Source: Callorhinus ursinus (lineage: Eukaryota; Chordata; Mammalia; Carnivora; Otariidae). From it: a stretch of 64,000 bases of DNA. The DNA lies in NCBI RefSeq assembly GCF_003265705.1, contig NW_020312966.1, positions 22,475,208 through 22,539,207 of the forward strand. Direction: 5' to 3'. This document shows, piece after piece, positions 35,236-45,332 of this stretch (the first letter of the stretch is position 1; each line of letters opens with the position of its first letter). The translations under genes were made by a program, and so were the position numbers. Under the pieces are notes generated by a model. It had not been told where the DNA came from. It saw only the letters and a list, made by a program, of their open reading frames with translations, and made no database searches.

Positions 35236-35500
35236 TCAGGAAATGCTTTTTTGTAAAGAACTAAAGAGTAAATATTTTAGGCATCGTGGGTGGGCCATAC
35301 TGTTACAACATCTGTTGTAACAAATCACCTCTTCCATTGTGGGATGAAGGCAGTCACAGAAAATACACAAATAAATGGTGTAGTTGTGTTCAAACACAAT
35401 TTTACCAAAACAGACAATGGCTTGGAGAGCCTGTGAGCTGTGGTTTGCCTTGCATTAAAAAATTGAGTCTCCTAAATCTCTGGATGTAGTACATATCTCC
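35236..35500. mobile_element. hAT-Charlie-like non-autonomous DNA transposon fragment
   Basis: The sequence ttttgtaaagaactaaagag, then taaatattttaggcatcgtg and gggccatac, followed by the complement of a Lys-rich tail region (acacaaataaatggtgtagt), resembles the common mammalian element that begins CAGGGGTCGGCAAACT. It is non-coding and old. The exact subfamily is uncertain. Confidence 0.6.
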
Positions 35501-36649
35501 ACTTGTTAGGCATTATTTACTTATTCACTACAGAGATCTGTGGTTTTCATTTAGAGGTCTTGCATCTCTTTTTAATTTATTCCTTAGCTCTTTGTTTTGA
35601 GTTATCAGGAATTGAATATTAAGATTTTATTTTCCAATATTGACTGCTGGTCTAAAAAAAAATACAGTTGATTTAGTATATTGAGCTTTTATCCTGAGAA
35701 CTTGCTAAATAAACTAAGTTCAGCAATTATTTTGGAGATTCCATATGATATTCTATGTAACCAACAATTTTGCCTGTGGATAAAGACAATTTTATGTTTT
35801 CCTTCCCAATCATTATGCCATTTATCATCCCTTTTCCTCCCCATTACACTGGCTATGACTTATGGTACAGCGTTGAATATAATGGGTGAGTGAATACATC
35901 CCAGCATTGTTCTTGGTATTAGGAGGAAAATACCAATATTTTATCATTACTTTTAATTTTAGCTGTAGGTGTATGTAAATGCCCTTTATCATATTGAAGT
36001 TTCCTTCCATTCTTAGATTGCTGAGAGGTTTTCTCATTAATGGATGTTGAGTAATGTCAATATTTGTTTCTACAACTATTGAGCCCTTCCAATTTTATTT
36101 GGAACAAAGTTAGGCCAGCATTATCTTATTTTGGTACTTTATCTTAACCACTGGCATCTTGATATTTAAAATAGTTTTCTTGTAGACACCTCATTGTCAG
36201 GTCTTGTTCTCTGCATCTAGTTTGACAAGCTCTGTCATTAACTATGATGTGTAGATCAAATAGTTTAACATGATAGTTGGTAGGATTGAGTTTAAATCTT
36301 ACATCATGCTATTTGCTATTTATTTGCTCTATTGTCCTTTTCATTTTTTTTACTTTAAAACAATTTTTTCTGTTATTTTGAAATAAGTATTAATTATGAC
36401 TTTACTTCTTCTCCTTTGTTGGCTTATTAGCTGTAGCTATTGTTTGTTTTATTTTAGTTTTTGCTCTAGGGTTTATAGTATACATCTTAATTTATCACAG
36501 TCAATTGATCTTTTGCCACCTCACACATAGTGGGAGAAACAACAGTATATTTCAAATTTTCCCCTCCTAGAACTTGTGCTTTGTTGTCACACATTCTACT
36601 TCTTCGTGTACTATTAACTCCATAATTTACTATTATTACTTTTCAGACT

Positions 36650-39140
36650 ACCACTACAAGAAATGAAAAATGTTCTTCAAGTAGAACAAAAATCATACCA
36701 AATGGAAATATGAATCTACACACAAAAAATCAAAAGTCATGAAAATAGTGAATAGAATGATAAATAGAAAAAGAAATTTTTCTTCAGATATCCTTAAAAG
36801 ACCATAGACAGTTTAAAACAAAACAATAACCACATGTGAAAACAATCACACAGTGACTGGTCGGTAAATGGAATATTCCAATTTAAGGCAATCATATTAT
36901 ATGTAAAGTAGCATTATATTATTTGACTATCAACCATGAAAAATTGAAGATTCATATTGTAAATTCTAGAACAACCAGAAACATAAAAACACAAGAGTAT
37001 AACTAAAGACAATGATCAAAAAATGTAATCATACAATATGTCAATTCAAAAGTAGGTCAAAAAAAAAAAGAAAAAAGAAAGGAAAGAATGAAGAGAAAAA
37101 GAAAAGCAATAATATGCAGACAGGTACATAGAAATCATATAACAAGAGGAAATATGTGAAGAAAACATAGTGATAATTACTTTAAGGGTAAATTATACAA
37201 ACAATGCAAATAGAAATCAGATTGTATATATAAAAAAAGAGTGAATCCCTGATGTATCTTTTGTGCAAAAGGCACATAAAATTATCAGGGATAAAATGGG
37301 ATATTTATAATCATAAAGAAATTAATACTCAAAAAGACATAACATTTCTAAATGGATATGTACCTAATAACAGAGCTTCAAAATACATAAAGCCAAAACT
37401 AATAGAATGGAAAGAAGAAATCTGTATTTATTGTTAGTTATCACTGTTTGGCTCACAGTAATCAATACAAAAAGTAGGCAGAAAATCTGTAAAAATATAA
37501 AAGACTAGAGGAACACTATTGATGAAATTGATATAATTGATGTTTATAAAATACTCCACCTAAAAAAAAAAATACTCCACCTATCAATAGCTGAAGATAA
37601 TTTATTAAATGGACGCAGAATATTGGCCATGATAGATCATATTTTGGATGGTAAATCTCAACAACTTTAAAATATTTGAAAACATAAATCATATATTTTT
37701 TGAGCAAAACAGAATTAAAGTAGAATTTAGTAACAGAAAAATATCTGGATAATCCCTAAATAATTGGAAATTAAACAATTTATATTGAGAAAAGCACACA
37801 CATTACTTCTTATTGGATCATAGACTTAAATATAAGAACTGCAACTCTAAAACCTATAAACATTAATTTAGGAAAAAAAAATCCTCACAAACTTATGTAG
37901 AGTAATATTAATTAAAGAAGAAAGAACACTAACCAAAAAAGAAAAAAATTGATAAATTGGACTTTGTTGAACTTAAAACGATTAAAAATATAAAAAGACA
38001 AACTTCCAGTCTGGAAGAAAATATTGGCAAAACACACAACCAATAAATAATTCCTATCCAGAATATATAAAGAACACTTACAGATCAATAAGAAGGGGAA
38101 AAAATTACTTTAAAAAACCAAAGATTTGGGGGCACCTGGGTGGCTCAGTTGGTTGGGCGTCTGCCTTTGGCTCAGGTCATGATCCCAGGGGCCTGGGATC
38201 AAGCCTTATGTGTGGTTCCCGGCTCATCAGGGAATCTGCTTCTCCCTCTCCCTTTGCCCCTCCCCCACCATTCATGCTCTATTACTCTCTATCAAATAAG
38301 TAAATAAAATCTTTAAAAAAAAAACAAAGATTTGAATAGACATTTCTAAAAAGGAAATGAGCACATGAGCATATGAAAATGAGCACATGAAAAGATGCAT
38401 GGAATCTTGAGGAAAATGCACATTAAAGCCACAATGAGATAATATTACATACCTATTAGAATAGGTAAAATAAAAATGCCTGATCACATCAAGTATTATA
38501 GAGCAATAAGAACCATTGTATATCGCTGGTAGGAATACAAAATGTATAAATCACTTTGGAAAACACTTTGATAGTTTCTTCTAAAGTGGTACTTATATTG
38601 CTCTAGGACTCCACCATCCCATTCTTATTTACCCCGGAGAAATGAAACATATGTTTACATAAAGACTTGCAGTCTACTTTTCATAGAAACTTTATTCACA
38701 ACAGCCAGAAAGTGGAAGCAACTCAAATGGCCATCATCTGGTGAATGGATAAACAAACCGTGGTATGCACATATAATAAAACACTATTCAGCAATAAAAA
38801 GACAATAGCTATTGATGCTATGCAACCAAGTGGATGCATCTTGAAAGCATTATGCTAGGAGAAAAAAGCCAGACACAAGAGATTATATGGTCAACAATTC
38901 TATTGAATGAAATTCTAGAAAATGTAAAACTATGGTGACATAAAGTAGGTATGTTTGCAAGTAGCTGAGGGTGGGAGTAGCAGAATGACTCCAAGGGGGC
39001 ACAGGGTACCTTTTGGGGCAATGGAAATATTCTATATCATTATTCTGGTGTTGGTTACTTGATTATATCCATTTGTGCAAACATATTGCCTTGTACTGTT
39101 AAGATTGGTAAACTTTATTATACATAAATCAGCAGTAATG
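36650..39140 (+). mobile_element. Old L1 (L1M-like), plus strand
   Basis: Plus-strand ORF2 sequence includes the endonuclease block (atatgtacctaataacagag near 37357, an Asn-Val-Tyr-Ala-Pro-Asn-Asn-like peptide). C-terminal blocks include tggactttgttgaacttaaa (37958), ctggtaggaatacaaaatg (38527), caacagccagaaagtggaag (38699) and gtgaatggataaacaaacc (38741). It is split by a CAN SINE at 38129-38324 and is much shorter than a full L1. It is decayed, with no usable frame. It lies head to head with the minus-strand L1 that ends near 36640. Confidence 0.78.
38129..38324 (+). mobile_element. CAN SINE (SINEC), plus strand, inside old L1
   Basis: The head is GGGCACCTGGGTGGCTCAGT, followed by body, CT-rich block and A-tail. 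A 10-bp duplication, caaagatttg, lies at 38119-38128 and 38325-38334. The L1 sequence continues on both sides. Confidence 0.95.
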
Positions 39141-39360
39141 CTATTTAAAAATAATACAGCTCCAAAATTGTAGAAGAAATATCCTAAGTTATTACTTGGC
39201 AAAATAACAACACAAAGAAAAATGAAAAGAGAATTTCTGTAGAGTAGAACCAAAACCAGAATCTCCCCACAGATTAATGACTTAGAATGGCCTCAAGAAT
39301 GACCTAATTTAAAGGTAAGTGAATATTAATGGGAGATCTATTTGAAATTCACATAAGGGG

Positions 39361-39420
39361 TTGTGTGTGTGTGGGCGGGGGTGTGTGTGCGCACAAGCGC
39401 GCGAGTGTATGGATGGGGCG
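39361..39420. repeat. GT/GC-rich alternating purine-pyrimidine tract
   Basis: The tract contains gtgtgtgtgtg, a G-run, gtgtgtgtgcgcac and gcgcgcgagtgt. It is alternating purine-pyrimidine sequence of the kind that can adopt Z-DNA. It lies in otherwise unclassified sequence. Confidence 0.7.
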
Positions 39421-39590
39421 GGAGGACTGTTGATGGAAAGACCGAAATATCAAGGGAGCCAATGGAGAGGGGATGAACTGGACAGTGCCCCAGAAGAAAC
39501 AGGGCTAATAGGATGGCCAAGCCTGGGCTCCTGGGGAGGCTGGCCCGATTTGCAGCATTGTTTTGAAAGCCTGCTTAAAAGTGCTCCTTG

Positions 39591-40102
39591 CTAAGCGAAA
39601 TAAGTCAATCAGAGAAAGACATGTATCATATGACCTCACTGATAGGAGGAATTCTTAATTTCAGGAAACAAACTGAGGGTGGCGGGAGTGGGGGGGGGTG
39701 GGAGGGACGGGGTGGCTGGGTGACAGACATCGGGGAGGGTATGTGCTACGGTGAGCGCTGTGAATTGGGCAAGACTGTTGAATCACAGATCTGTACTTCT
39801 GAAATAATACATTATATGTTAAAAAAGAAGAAGATAGTAGGAAAGGGAAAAATGATTGGGGGGAAATCGGAGGGGGAGATGAACCATGAGAGACTAGAGA
39901 CTCTAAGAAACAAACTGAGGGCTCTAGAGGGGAGGGGGTGGGGGGGCGGGCTGGCCCTGTGGTGGGCATTAAGGAGGGCAGTACTGAATGGAGCACTGGG
40001 TGTTATACGCAAACAATGAATCATGGAACGCCACATCAAAACCTAATGATGTGATGTGTGGTGATTAACATAACATAATAAAATAAAATTTCAAAAAACA
40101 AT
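39591..40102 (+). mobile_element. 5'-truncated L1 3' end, plus strand
   Basis: It begins in the last codons of ORF2 (ctaagcgaaataagtcaatc, Leu-Ser-Glu-Ile-Ser-Gln) and continues through the purine-rich 3' UTR. Two G-run clusters lie at 39688-39720 and 39931-39950. It ends ttaacataacataataaaat with an A-rich tail. A 9-bp duplication, tgctccttg, lies at 39582-39590 and 40103-40111. The apparent 143-codon frame is UTR read-through, not a gene. Confidence 0.93.
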
Positions 40103-40111
40103 TGCTCCTTG

Positions 40112-41489
40112 TTTGCAAGCAGTTACCCATCTCCCCAGGTAACGCACCCTGTGTGTAAGCACCCTTCCTCAGGAATCGAAGATGTGCAGATTTGCTGCTA
40201 ATACGCAAAGTGTTTCATTTAGTAAAGGCTTTCAGTAGGCTCACTTAAAGCTCTCCTACTGCTATGGCAATAGACTGGATCTATATATTGTTTCCTAACG
40301 GTTGCTGTTTGCACTAAATACAATCAAACGGCAATATACTTCTAAAGTAAACAAAGAAGTTTCTATTCTCTTCAGTGTTCTCCAAACAAAATTTATCTTA
40401 CCACTGTTTCTTGGTTCACGTTATTTTCTCCTACACTGCTTGGAGGCTTTCTGAGAATACCAGAGGCCTTTGCATTCCCTTGTAGCAGGCAGGAGAGTAT
40501 CATGGGAGGGACAATGACACAGAAAAGACTTTGTCTCCACTCTTTCCCTTACAGCTGTCAGGCAGTCTCCATGATTCAGTCCATCCCTTCTCTGCTCCTA
40601 AGAACAACGGGTGGTCATTATTTTACTTCGAAACCCTGGATCTGGAGGATAAACAGAAGTGGGGAAGGCGTGGTAATGAAAAAGCAGAGCTGGTTTGGGG
40701 AATGTTTGTTGATTTTCCCAGTGAACTCTTACCTGCTCCATTGCATCCATTTGCCAGATCCAACACAGAGGCAAGTGGGGCGAGCGTTTAAGAATTGTTG
40801 AAAGCAGCTGATAGAAAATGACTGATAGTCTGTTGGTCTGATTCTTTTCCATTCCACAGACGAAAACAGGATGCAGATCTGGCTTTGTGTGGCGACCTAG
40901 AATCTGTACATATTTGCATGTCATTTTATTACTATTTCCTGCAAATACTTCCTGATTTCTCCAGATGAAATCACGGCCTCTGTCAGCACCTGCCCTCTCC
41001 CACCCAAAAAGTGAGCAAATGAACAATAAAAATAAAGTTATCCCTTCATAGTATGCCAAGTATAAATTGGTTTTTCAATTTATGAACAAATATATTTCAA
41101 TCTAGTTGACTGTATCAGAGAGGATTTGAATGGGATGTGTTGGGATTTATACCAGGGTGACAGAGCATTTATTTGAACACACCTGATTACCCTCAGGTAA
41201 CTATTTTCTTCTGCCACTTGCATGCCCCCATTGACGTGCCCACAAAATAATAATAATAGTAAAAACAAAAGCAAAATGTTTATAGTAATGCAAACACTAT
41301 GAATATGAATATCTATTTCTCTTCAAAAACCTAAAAAGCCTTCCCTGTCAGGTGCCCGGTTCTTGCTCCATTTGAGCTCAGAATGTCATTTGAAATCTCC
41401 TAAAAGTTCCCAGGTGAAACTATCAGTATTTGGGAGAAAAGAAAAATTATTTGATGATGAAATCATAGGACCATTGAATTTTACTGTAT
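40112..41489. other. Unclassified DNA with the longest non-repeat open frame
   Basis: I recognise no repeat here. Three open frames overlap at 40502-41059: 99 and 86 codons on plus, and 153 codons on minus (40598-41059). The minus one begins with a hydrophobic stretch that resembles a signal peptide, but there is no domain I recognise and no supporting gene structure. A pyrimidine tract ending in AG (near 40540-40554) precedes one plus frame. I do not call a gene. Confidence 0.4.
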
Positions 41490-41630
41490 TTAGGGGACCA
41501 TCAAACACAAGTCTAACCCCATGACACTGAGATTTAGAGAATTCTAATGGATTTGCCCTTGAACAAGTAGCTTGTGTCAGAGTTGGGATAAAATTCTAGA
41601 ACTTTTATTCATTCTCAGTATGATGCCTGC
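41490..41630 (-). mobile_element. MIR-like fragment, antisense
   Basis: The sequence gacactgagatttagagaat, then cccttgaacaagtagcttgt and cagagttgggataaaattc, resembles the complement of the MIR core and tRNA-proximal part. It is diverged. Confidence 0.45.
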
Positions 41631-41699
41631 GCCACTGCACTAACAGTGGGGAATGGGGCAATAAGTACACTGGCTACATGTATTGATAAATACATGGTA

Positions 41700-41762
41700 T
41701 GTTAATAATAAAAATAAATGGGTCATATATATATATGTATGCCACATACATATATATATGTA
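41700..41762. repeat. TA-rich low-complexity tract
   Basis: Two copies of acatatatatatatg-like sequence lie at about 41724-41740 and 41746-41762, with an AATAAT-type run just before. This is simple sequence with no other signal. Confidence 0.6.
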
Positions 41763-42034
41763 TTTGGTAGATGGAAAAGAGCTCCCTATATAGCTAGTCA
41801 GAGAGCTTTGTGAAAAGCAACCTTTTTCCAACATGGGCATTGAAAATAAACCCAAACATAGATGTCTCATGTATGTACTCCACGTCAGTAAGAGAGTAAT
41901 CCAACTCAGAAGACATCACAACATGATTTGCCTCTGATAATTCACTGGACTTCCATACCACCCCAAATTGCTTTTCATCTTCACAGTCTCATTTTACCTT
42001 GTCATAAGCTAGAGAATTCAAATGGGACATTTGT

Positions 42035-42180
42035 TCCAGATTCAACAAATGCTTATGACACACAGCACATAATCTGCCTCATGCCAAGGGCTGGCTGCAC
42101 AACACTGAACAAGCCAGGATTTGTCCCTGCCCTTGTGCTGCTTACAGTCAAACCTTTCAAGGAATACCAGTCAACAGTGC
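42035..42180 (-). mobile_element. LINE2 3' end, antisense
   Basis: The sequence ttcaacaaatgcttatgac at 42038, catgccaagggctggctgc near 42079, and ttgtccctgcccttgtgctg near 42120 is the complement of the LINE2 3' terminal region. No other LINE2 sequence is attached. Confidence 0.65.
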
Positions 42181-42185
42181 AGTGT

Positions 42186-42300
42186 AAGTTCTGGGGCTCC
42201 AGCTCTAGTGATTCTGATTGAATAAGTCCAAGTAGGCCCAGGAATCTGCATTCTAAGGTGCCCAGGTGCCTTTCAAATAAGTTTTCCAAAGGTGTTGCTT
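42186..42300. mobile_element. MER5-like hAT-Charlie fragment
   Basis: The blocks agtgattctgattgaataag and aggaatctgcattctaagg are typical of MER5/MER20-type non-autonomous hAT elements. The fragment is short and non-coding, and its ends are uncertain. Confidence 0.55.
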
Positions 42301-42356
42301 GAAGAAGCCCATGTGCTCAGACAGCTCAGGGATATGAATCACGAGAGCCATGACAT

Positions 42357-42745
42357 CTGCTTTAGTCTGGCTAGGGTTGCCCAACAAAATACCACTGGTT
42401 ATGTGGCTTTAACACAGAAATGTATTTCCCACCATTCTGGAGGCTGGAAGTCTGACACCGAGGTGCCAGCATGGTCAATTTCTGCTAGGGGCTCGTCCTG
42501 GCTTTCAGACAACTACCTTCTTGCTGTGCACCCAAATGGCTTTTCCTGGGTACACGTGCACAGAAAGAGTGAGCGAGCTCTCTGTGTCTCTTCATATAAA
42601 AGTACTAATCCCTACCGGACCAGAGCGATACCTTCAGGACCTCTTCTAACCCTATTACCTCCCAAAGGCCCCATCTTTAAATACCATCACATGAGGGGTT
42701 AGGAATTCAACATATGAATGGGGGAGGGTACATAAATCAGTCCAG
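42357..42745 (-). mobile_element. MLT1-type LTR (ERVL-MaLR), minus strand
   Basis: The plus strand starts ctgctttagtctggctaggg and continues with aacaaaataccactggttat, ctggaggctggaagtctgac and tattacctcccaaaggcccc. It ends aaatcagtccagtggagca, the complement of an MLT1 LTR from end to start. It is old and non-coding. The 136-codon open frame across it is fortuitous. Confidence 0.88.
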
Positions 42746-42938
42746 TGGAGCATCTTCAGTATATCCACTCATTGTCCCATTCCACTAACCTTCACTATCT
42801 TAGAACTTGGGGAACGCCCCTGCTGCGGCTTCAGTGTTGTGATAGAATTAGAATCTTGGACAACTTAACCCTGCTCCCTGAGAGGACTGATGCATTTTTT
42901 AATGAAATAATGACTGCCTTAAAAAAAAAATAGTCCTG

Positions 42939-43130
42939 GGGCCCGTGGGTGGCTTAGTCAGTTAAGCCTCTGCCTTTGGCTCGGGTCATGATCTCAGGGT
43001 CCTGGGATGGAGTCCCACATCAGGCTCCCTGTTCGGTGGGGAGTCTGCTTTTCCCTCTCCCTCTGCCCCTCCCACCCCTGCCCATGTGTGTACCCTCTCT
43101 CTCTCTTAAATAAATAAAATCTTTAAAAAC
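42939..43130 (+). mobile_element. CAN SINE (SINEC), plus strand
   Basis: The head is GGCCCGTGGGTGGCTTAGTC, followed by body, CT-rich block and TAAA tail. A perfect 10-bp duplication, aatagtcctg, lies at 42929-42938 and 43131-43140. Confidence 0.95.
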
Positions 43131-43140
43131 AATAGTCCTG

Positions 43141-43478
43141 AATTATTTAGCTCAGAGTAAAAGTAACTATTAGATGACATTAAGGGCCCCCACCACCAAT
43201 GTGATGTCTTCATTTGAGAACTCTATAAACAGTAAACTTTCTAAGGGCATCAGTGGGGAGAACTGTGAATTCAAACAGCATTTTGCATTCCACAGAAACA
43301 TCTAAAATCTCTGCAAATGTCTTCTCCCAATTTGTATGTTCTAAATCAGTCCAGAGTAAATACAATCAAAATAAAAGGGAATGATACTTTGCTGCTTTAT
43401 AGCTGTCACCCAGGCCTTTCCCTGTTCTGAGAATAGCAGTTAAAATCTCAGCAATGAATCTTTGCAAGTGCGGTGCAA

Positions 43479-43513
<35 letters not shown>

Positions 43514-43642
43514 TACACACACACACATACATGAGTATAAAGATATTACAAGTGTTTAGGAGCAAGAATTGGTAGAGAGATGTAAGCAGTTTTGGACATT
43601 ACACATTTCAGATTTTTCTTTTCCATTGCCTCGAATTTTTTT
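43141..43642. other. Unclassified DNA with a (CT)n/(CA)n tract
   Basis: I see no gene. A CT dinucleotide run with one TTT interruption, followed directly by a short ACAC run, occupies about 43481-43527. Confidence 0.5.
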
Positions 43643-43990
43643 TAACAGTTTTACTGATGTATAATTGGTATACAAAACAAACAAACAAACAAACAAACAA
43701 CCCTGGACATATTAAATATACCTAATCTGATGAATGTAGAGATATGCATGCACCCATGGAAACATCACAATGATCAAGGTAATAAACATTTATCACCTCC
43801 AAAACTTTCCCCCTGTACCTTCACTGTGTGTGTGTAAGATTATTTAACATGAGATCTACCCCCTTAATACATTGTTAGGTGCACAATACTGGATTATTAG
43901 CTATAGGCACTGCTTTATACAGAAGATCTCCAAGACTTGTTCATCTTGTATAACAGGAACTTGCCTAGAATATTGTGAAACAAATTCTTG
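43643..43990 (-). mobile_element. Old L1 3' end, minus strand
   Basis: The sequence ttttactgatgtataattgg, then tattaaatatacctaatctg and the region around 43860-43970 (cacaatactggattattagc), is the complement of an old L1M-type 3' UTR. A CAAA tetranucleotide run (43675-43701) lies inside it. Confidence 0.65.
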
Positions 43991-45130
43991 CTTATAGATA
44001 AAAACAAACAAAAGTCTTGGTTTCCTTATATTGAGACATATCATGATGCAAAAAGATACAATGTTACTGGTCTCCAAGTTCTTTCAGGCTCAAGACCTCT
44101 ATTCATGATGACACTTGTCCCTTCTTTCTGTTTACGCTGTCCCCTAATCCCAATCATTGGTTCAGGTCAGTGCCACCTCTTTATTCTCTATTATCTGACT
44201 CAGATGGCTGTTTTCACAATTTGGTGTTTCCTTTTTGGCTGATTAGGAATATAAAGTCTTTATTCCCTTTGCACCGTAAGCATTACTCCTGGCATGCGGC
44301 AGGTGCTCAAACATGTATTTGTCGAATGCATGAATTCACCGCATTGATAGGCAATCAGGACAGATGCAGAGGGCATGGGTTAAAAGAGTTGTATGCATTT
44401 TTGCTTAGTTGTGTGTATTTTTCTCCCTCAGAAATGGAATGCAGGAAAGTATGTTAATCCTTCTCATAAGAACACCTGACGACATGTCACACTTCAGTAT
44501 AGTTGGTATGTCATGTTTAGGAAAACTAATTTGTTTTTTAATCAGATTTTTAGTCTTGCATGCTTGCCAGTGTTTATGAGAGAGAAAGAGAGAGAGAGAG
44601 AAAAGCCAATGGACTCAATCTTCCTGGGCATGTTTTTAATTCCTACATGTTTCTATACTAAATAAAAGGAAGAGATGGGGTGATTACAGGGTCTTACAAT
44701 ATGATTTTTTAGGTAGCCACCATACAAGAGAGTCAAGGACATGTTTTATTCCTTCCAATTCCAAAACATAGCAGCTAAGTTCATTACAAGTTAAACTCTT
44801 TGATACAGATGGGAAATATTTTAAAACATACTGGTTCAAAGTTCTCATCCTTACCAAATTAGCCTACCATTGTATTCAGGTATATAGGAATTATACAATT
44901 TCACCTAGAAGAAAAAAAATGAAAAGGATAAAGTATAATAGAACTGATTCCAAATAACATCATGGGGTTTAACAGATAAGCACATAAGCACTTGAAGGCA
45001 GGCAATTATTTATAGGAAACAAACAAACAACAAGAAATGTTGTCACTGCCCTTTATAATTAGGGTGAAGCTACCCCAGTTTTCCTGTCCTGGCAAAATTT
45101 TTAATAGTGCCTTTTTTCACCTTTAAAAAC
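43991..45130. other. Unclassified DNA, probable LINE2 3' end near 44270-44335
   Basis: The only recognisable piece is 44270-44335 (ggcaggtgctcaaacatgta, then tttgtcgaatgcatgaat), which resembles a diverged plus-strand LINE2 terminus. An AG run lies at 44578-44603. Nothing else is identified. Confidence 0.4.
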
Positions 45131-45141
45131 ATTCTAGTTTG

Positions 45142-45321
45142 TTAGGCTTTCTGTCAAATCCATAGAATGGGACGCCTAGGTGGCTCAGATGGTTAAGCTT
45201 CTGCCTTCGGCTCAGGTCATGATCCCGCATCAGGCTCCCTGCTCCTTGGGAGACTGCTTCTCCCTCTGCCTCTCTTTCTCTCTCTCTCTCATGAATAAAT
45301 AAATAAAGTCTTTTAAAAAAA
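45142..45321 (+). mobile_element. CAN SINE with 28-nt 5' extension and internal deletion
   Basis: The SINE head starts at about 45170 (GACGCCTAGGTGGCTCAG) and the tail ends at about 45321. The matching 11-bp duplication, attctagtttg, lies at 45131-45141 and 45322-45332. It leaves 28 extra bases (45142-45169) between the left duplication and the SINE head. The body lacks about 20 bp found in all other full copies (catgatccc joins directly to gcatcaggc near 45224), as if lost between short direct repeats. The 5' extension suggests that the copied RNA started upstream of the usual SINE start. Confidence 0.88.
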
Positions 45322-45332
45322 ATTCTAGTTTG

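Larger units (their letters stand above)
33395..36640 (-). mobile_element. Old L1 (L1M-like), minus strand, interrupted
   Basis: The left end, 33395-33520, is the complement of an L1 3' terminus (aattccagtatagttaaca, then agtttcaggtgtacaacat). Then comes antisense ORF2: the C-terminal part at 33740-34170 (tatgaataaagctgctatg near 33941), the middle at 34880-35230, and the RT and endonuclease-proximal parts at 35510-36330. It is interrupted by a CAN SINE (34695-34872) and a hAT-like fragment (35236-35500). The frames are heavily broken. The 33395 end and the body may be two separate insertions. Confidence 0.75.

Noticed and set aside
33395..39140. Single twin-primed L1 insertion
   Set aside because: Both halves carry their own 3' ends and overlap in ORF2 content, which a single twin-priming event does not produce.
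39588..40019. 143-codon open frame as a gene
   Set aside because: It reads out of the last ORF2 codons of a truncated L1 into its purine-rich 3' UTR.
42292..42702. 136-codon plus-strand open frame
   Set aside because: It lies across the MLT1 LTR, which is non-coding, and the peptide shows no domain.
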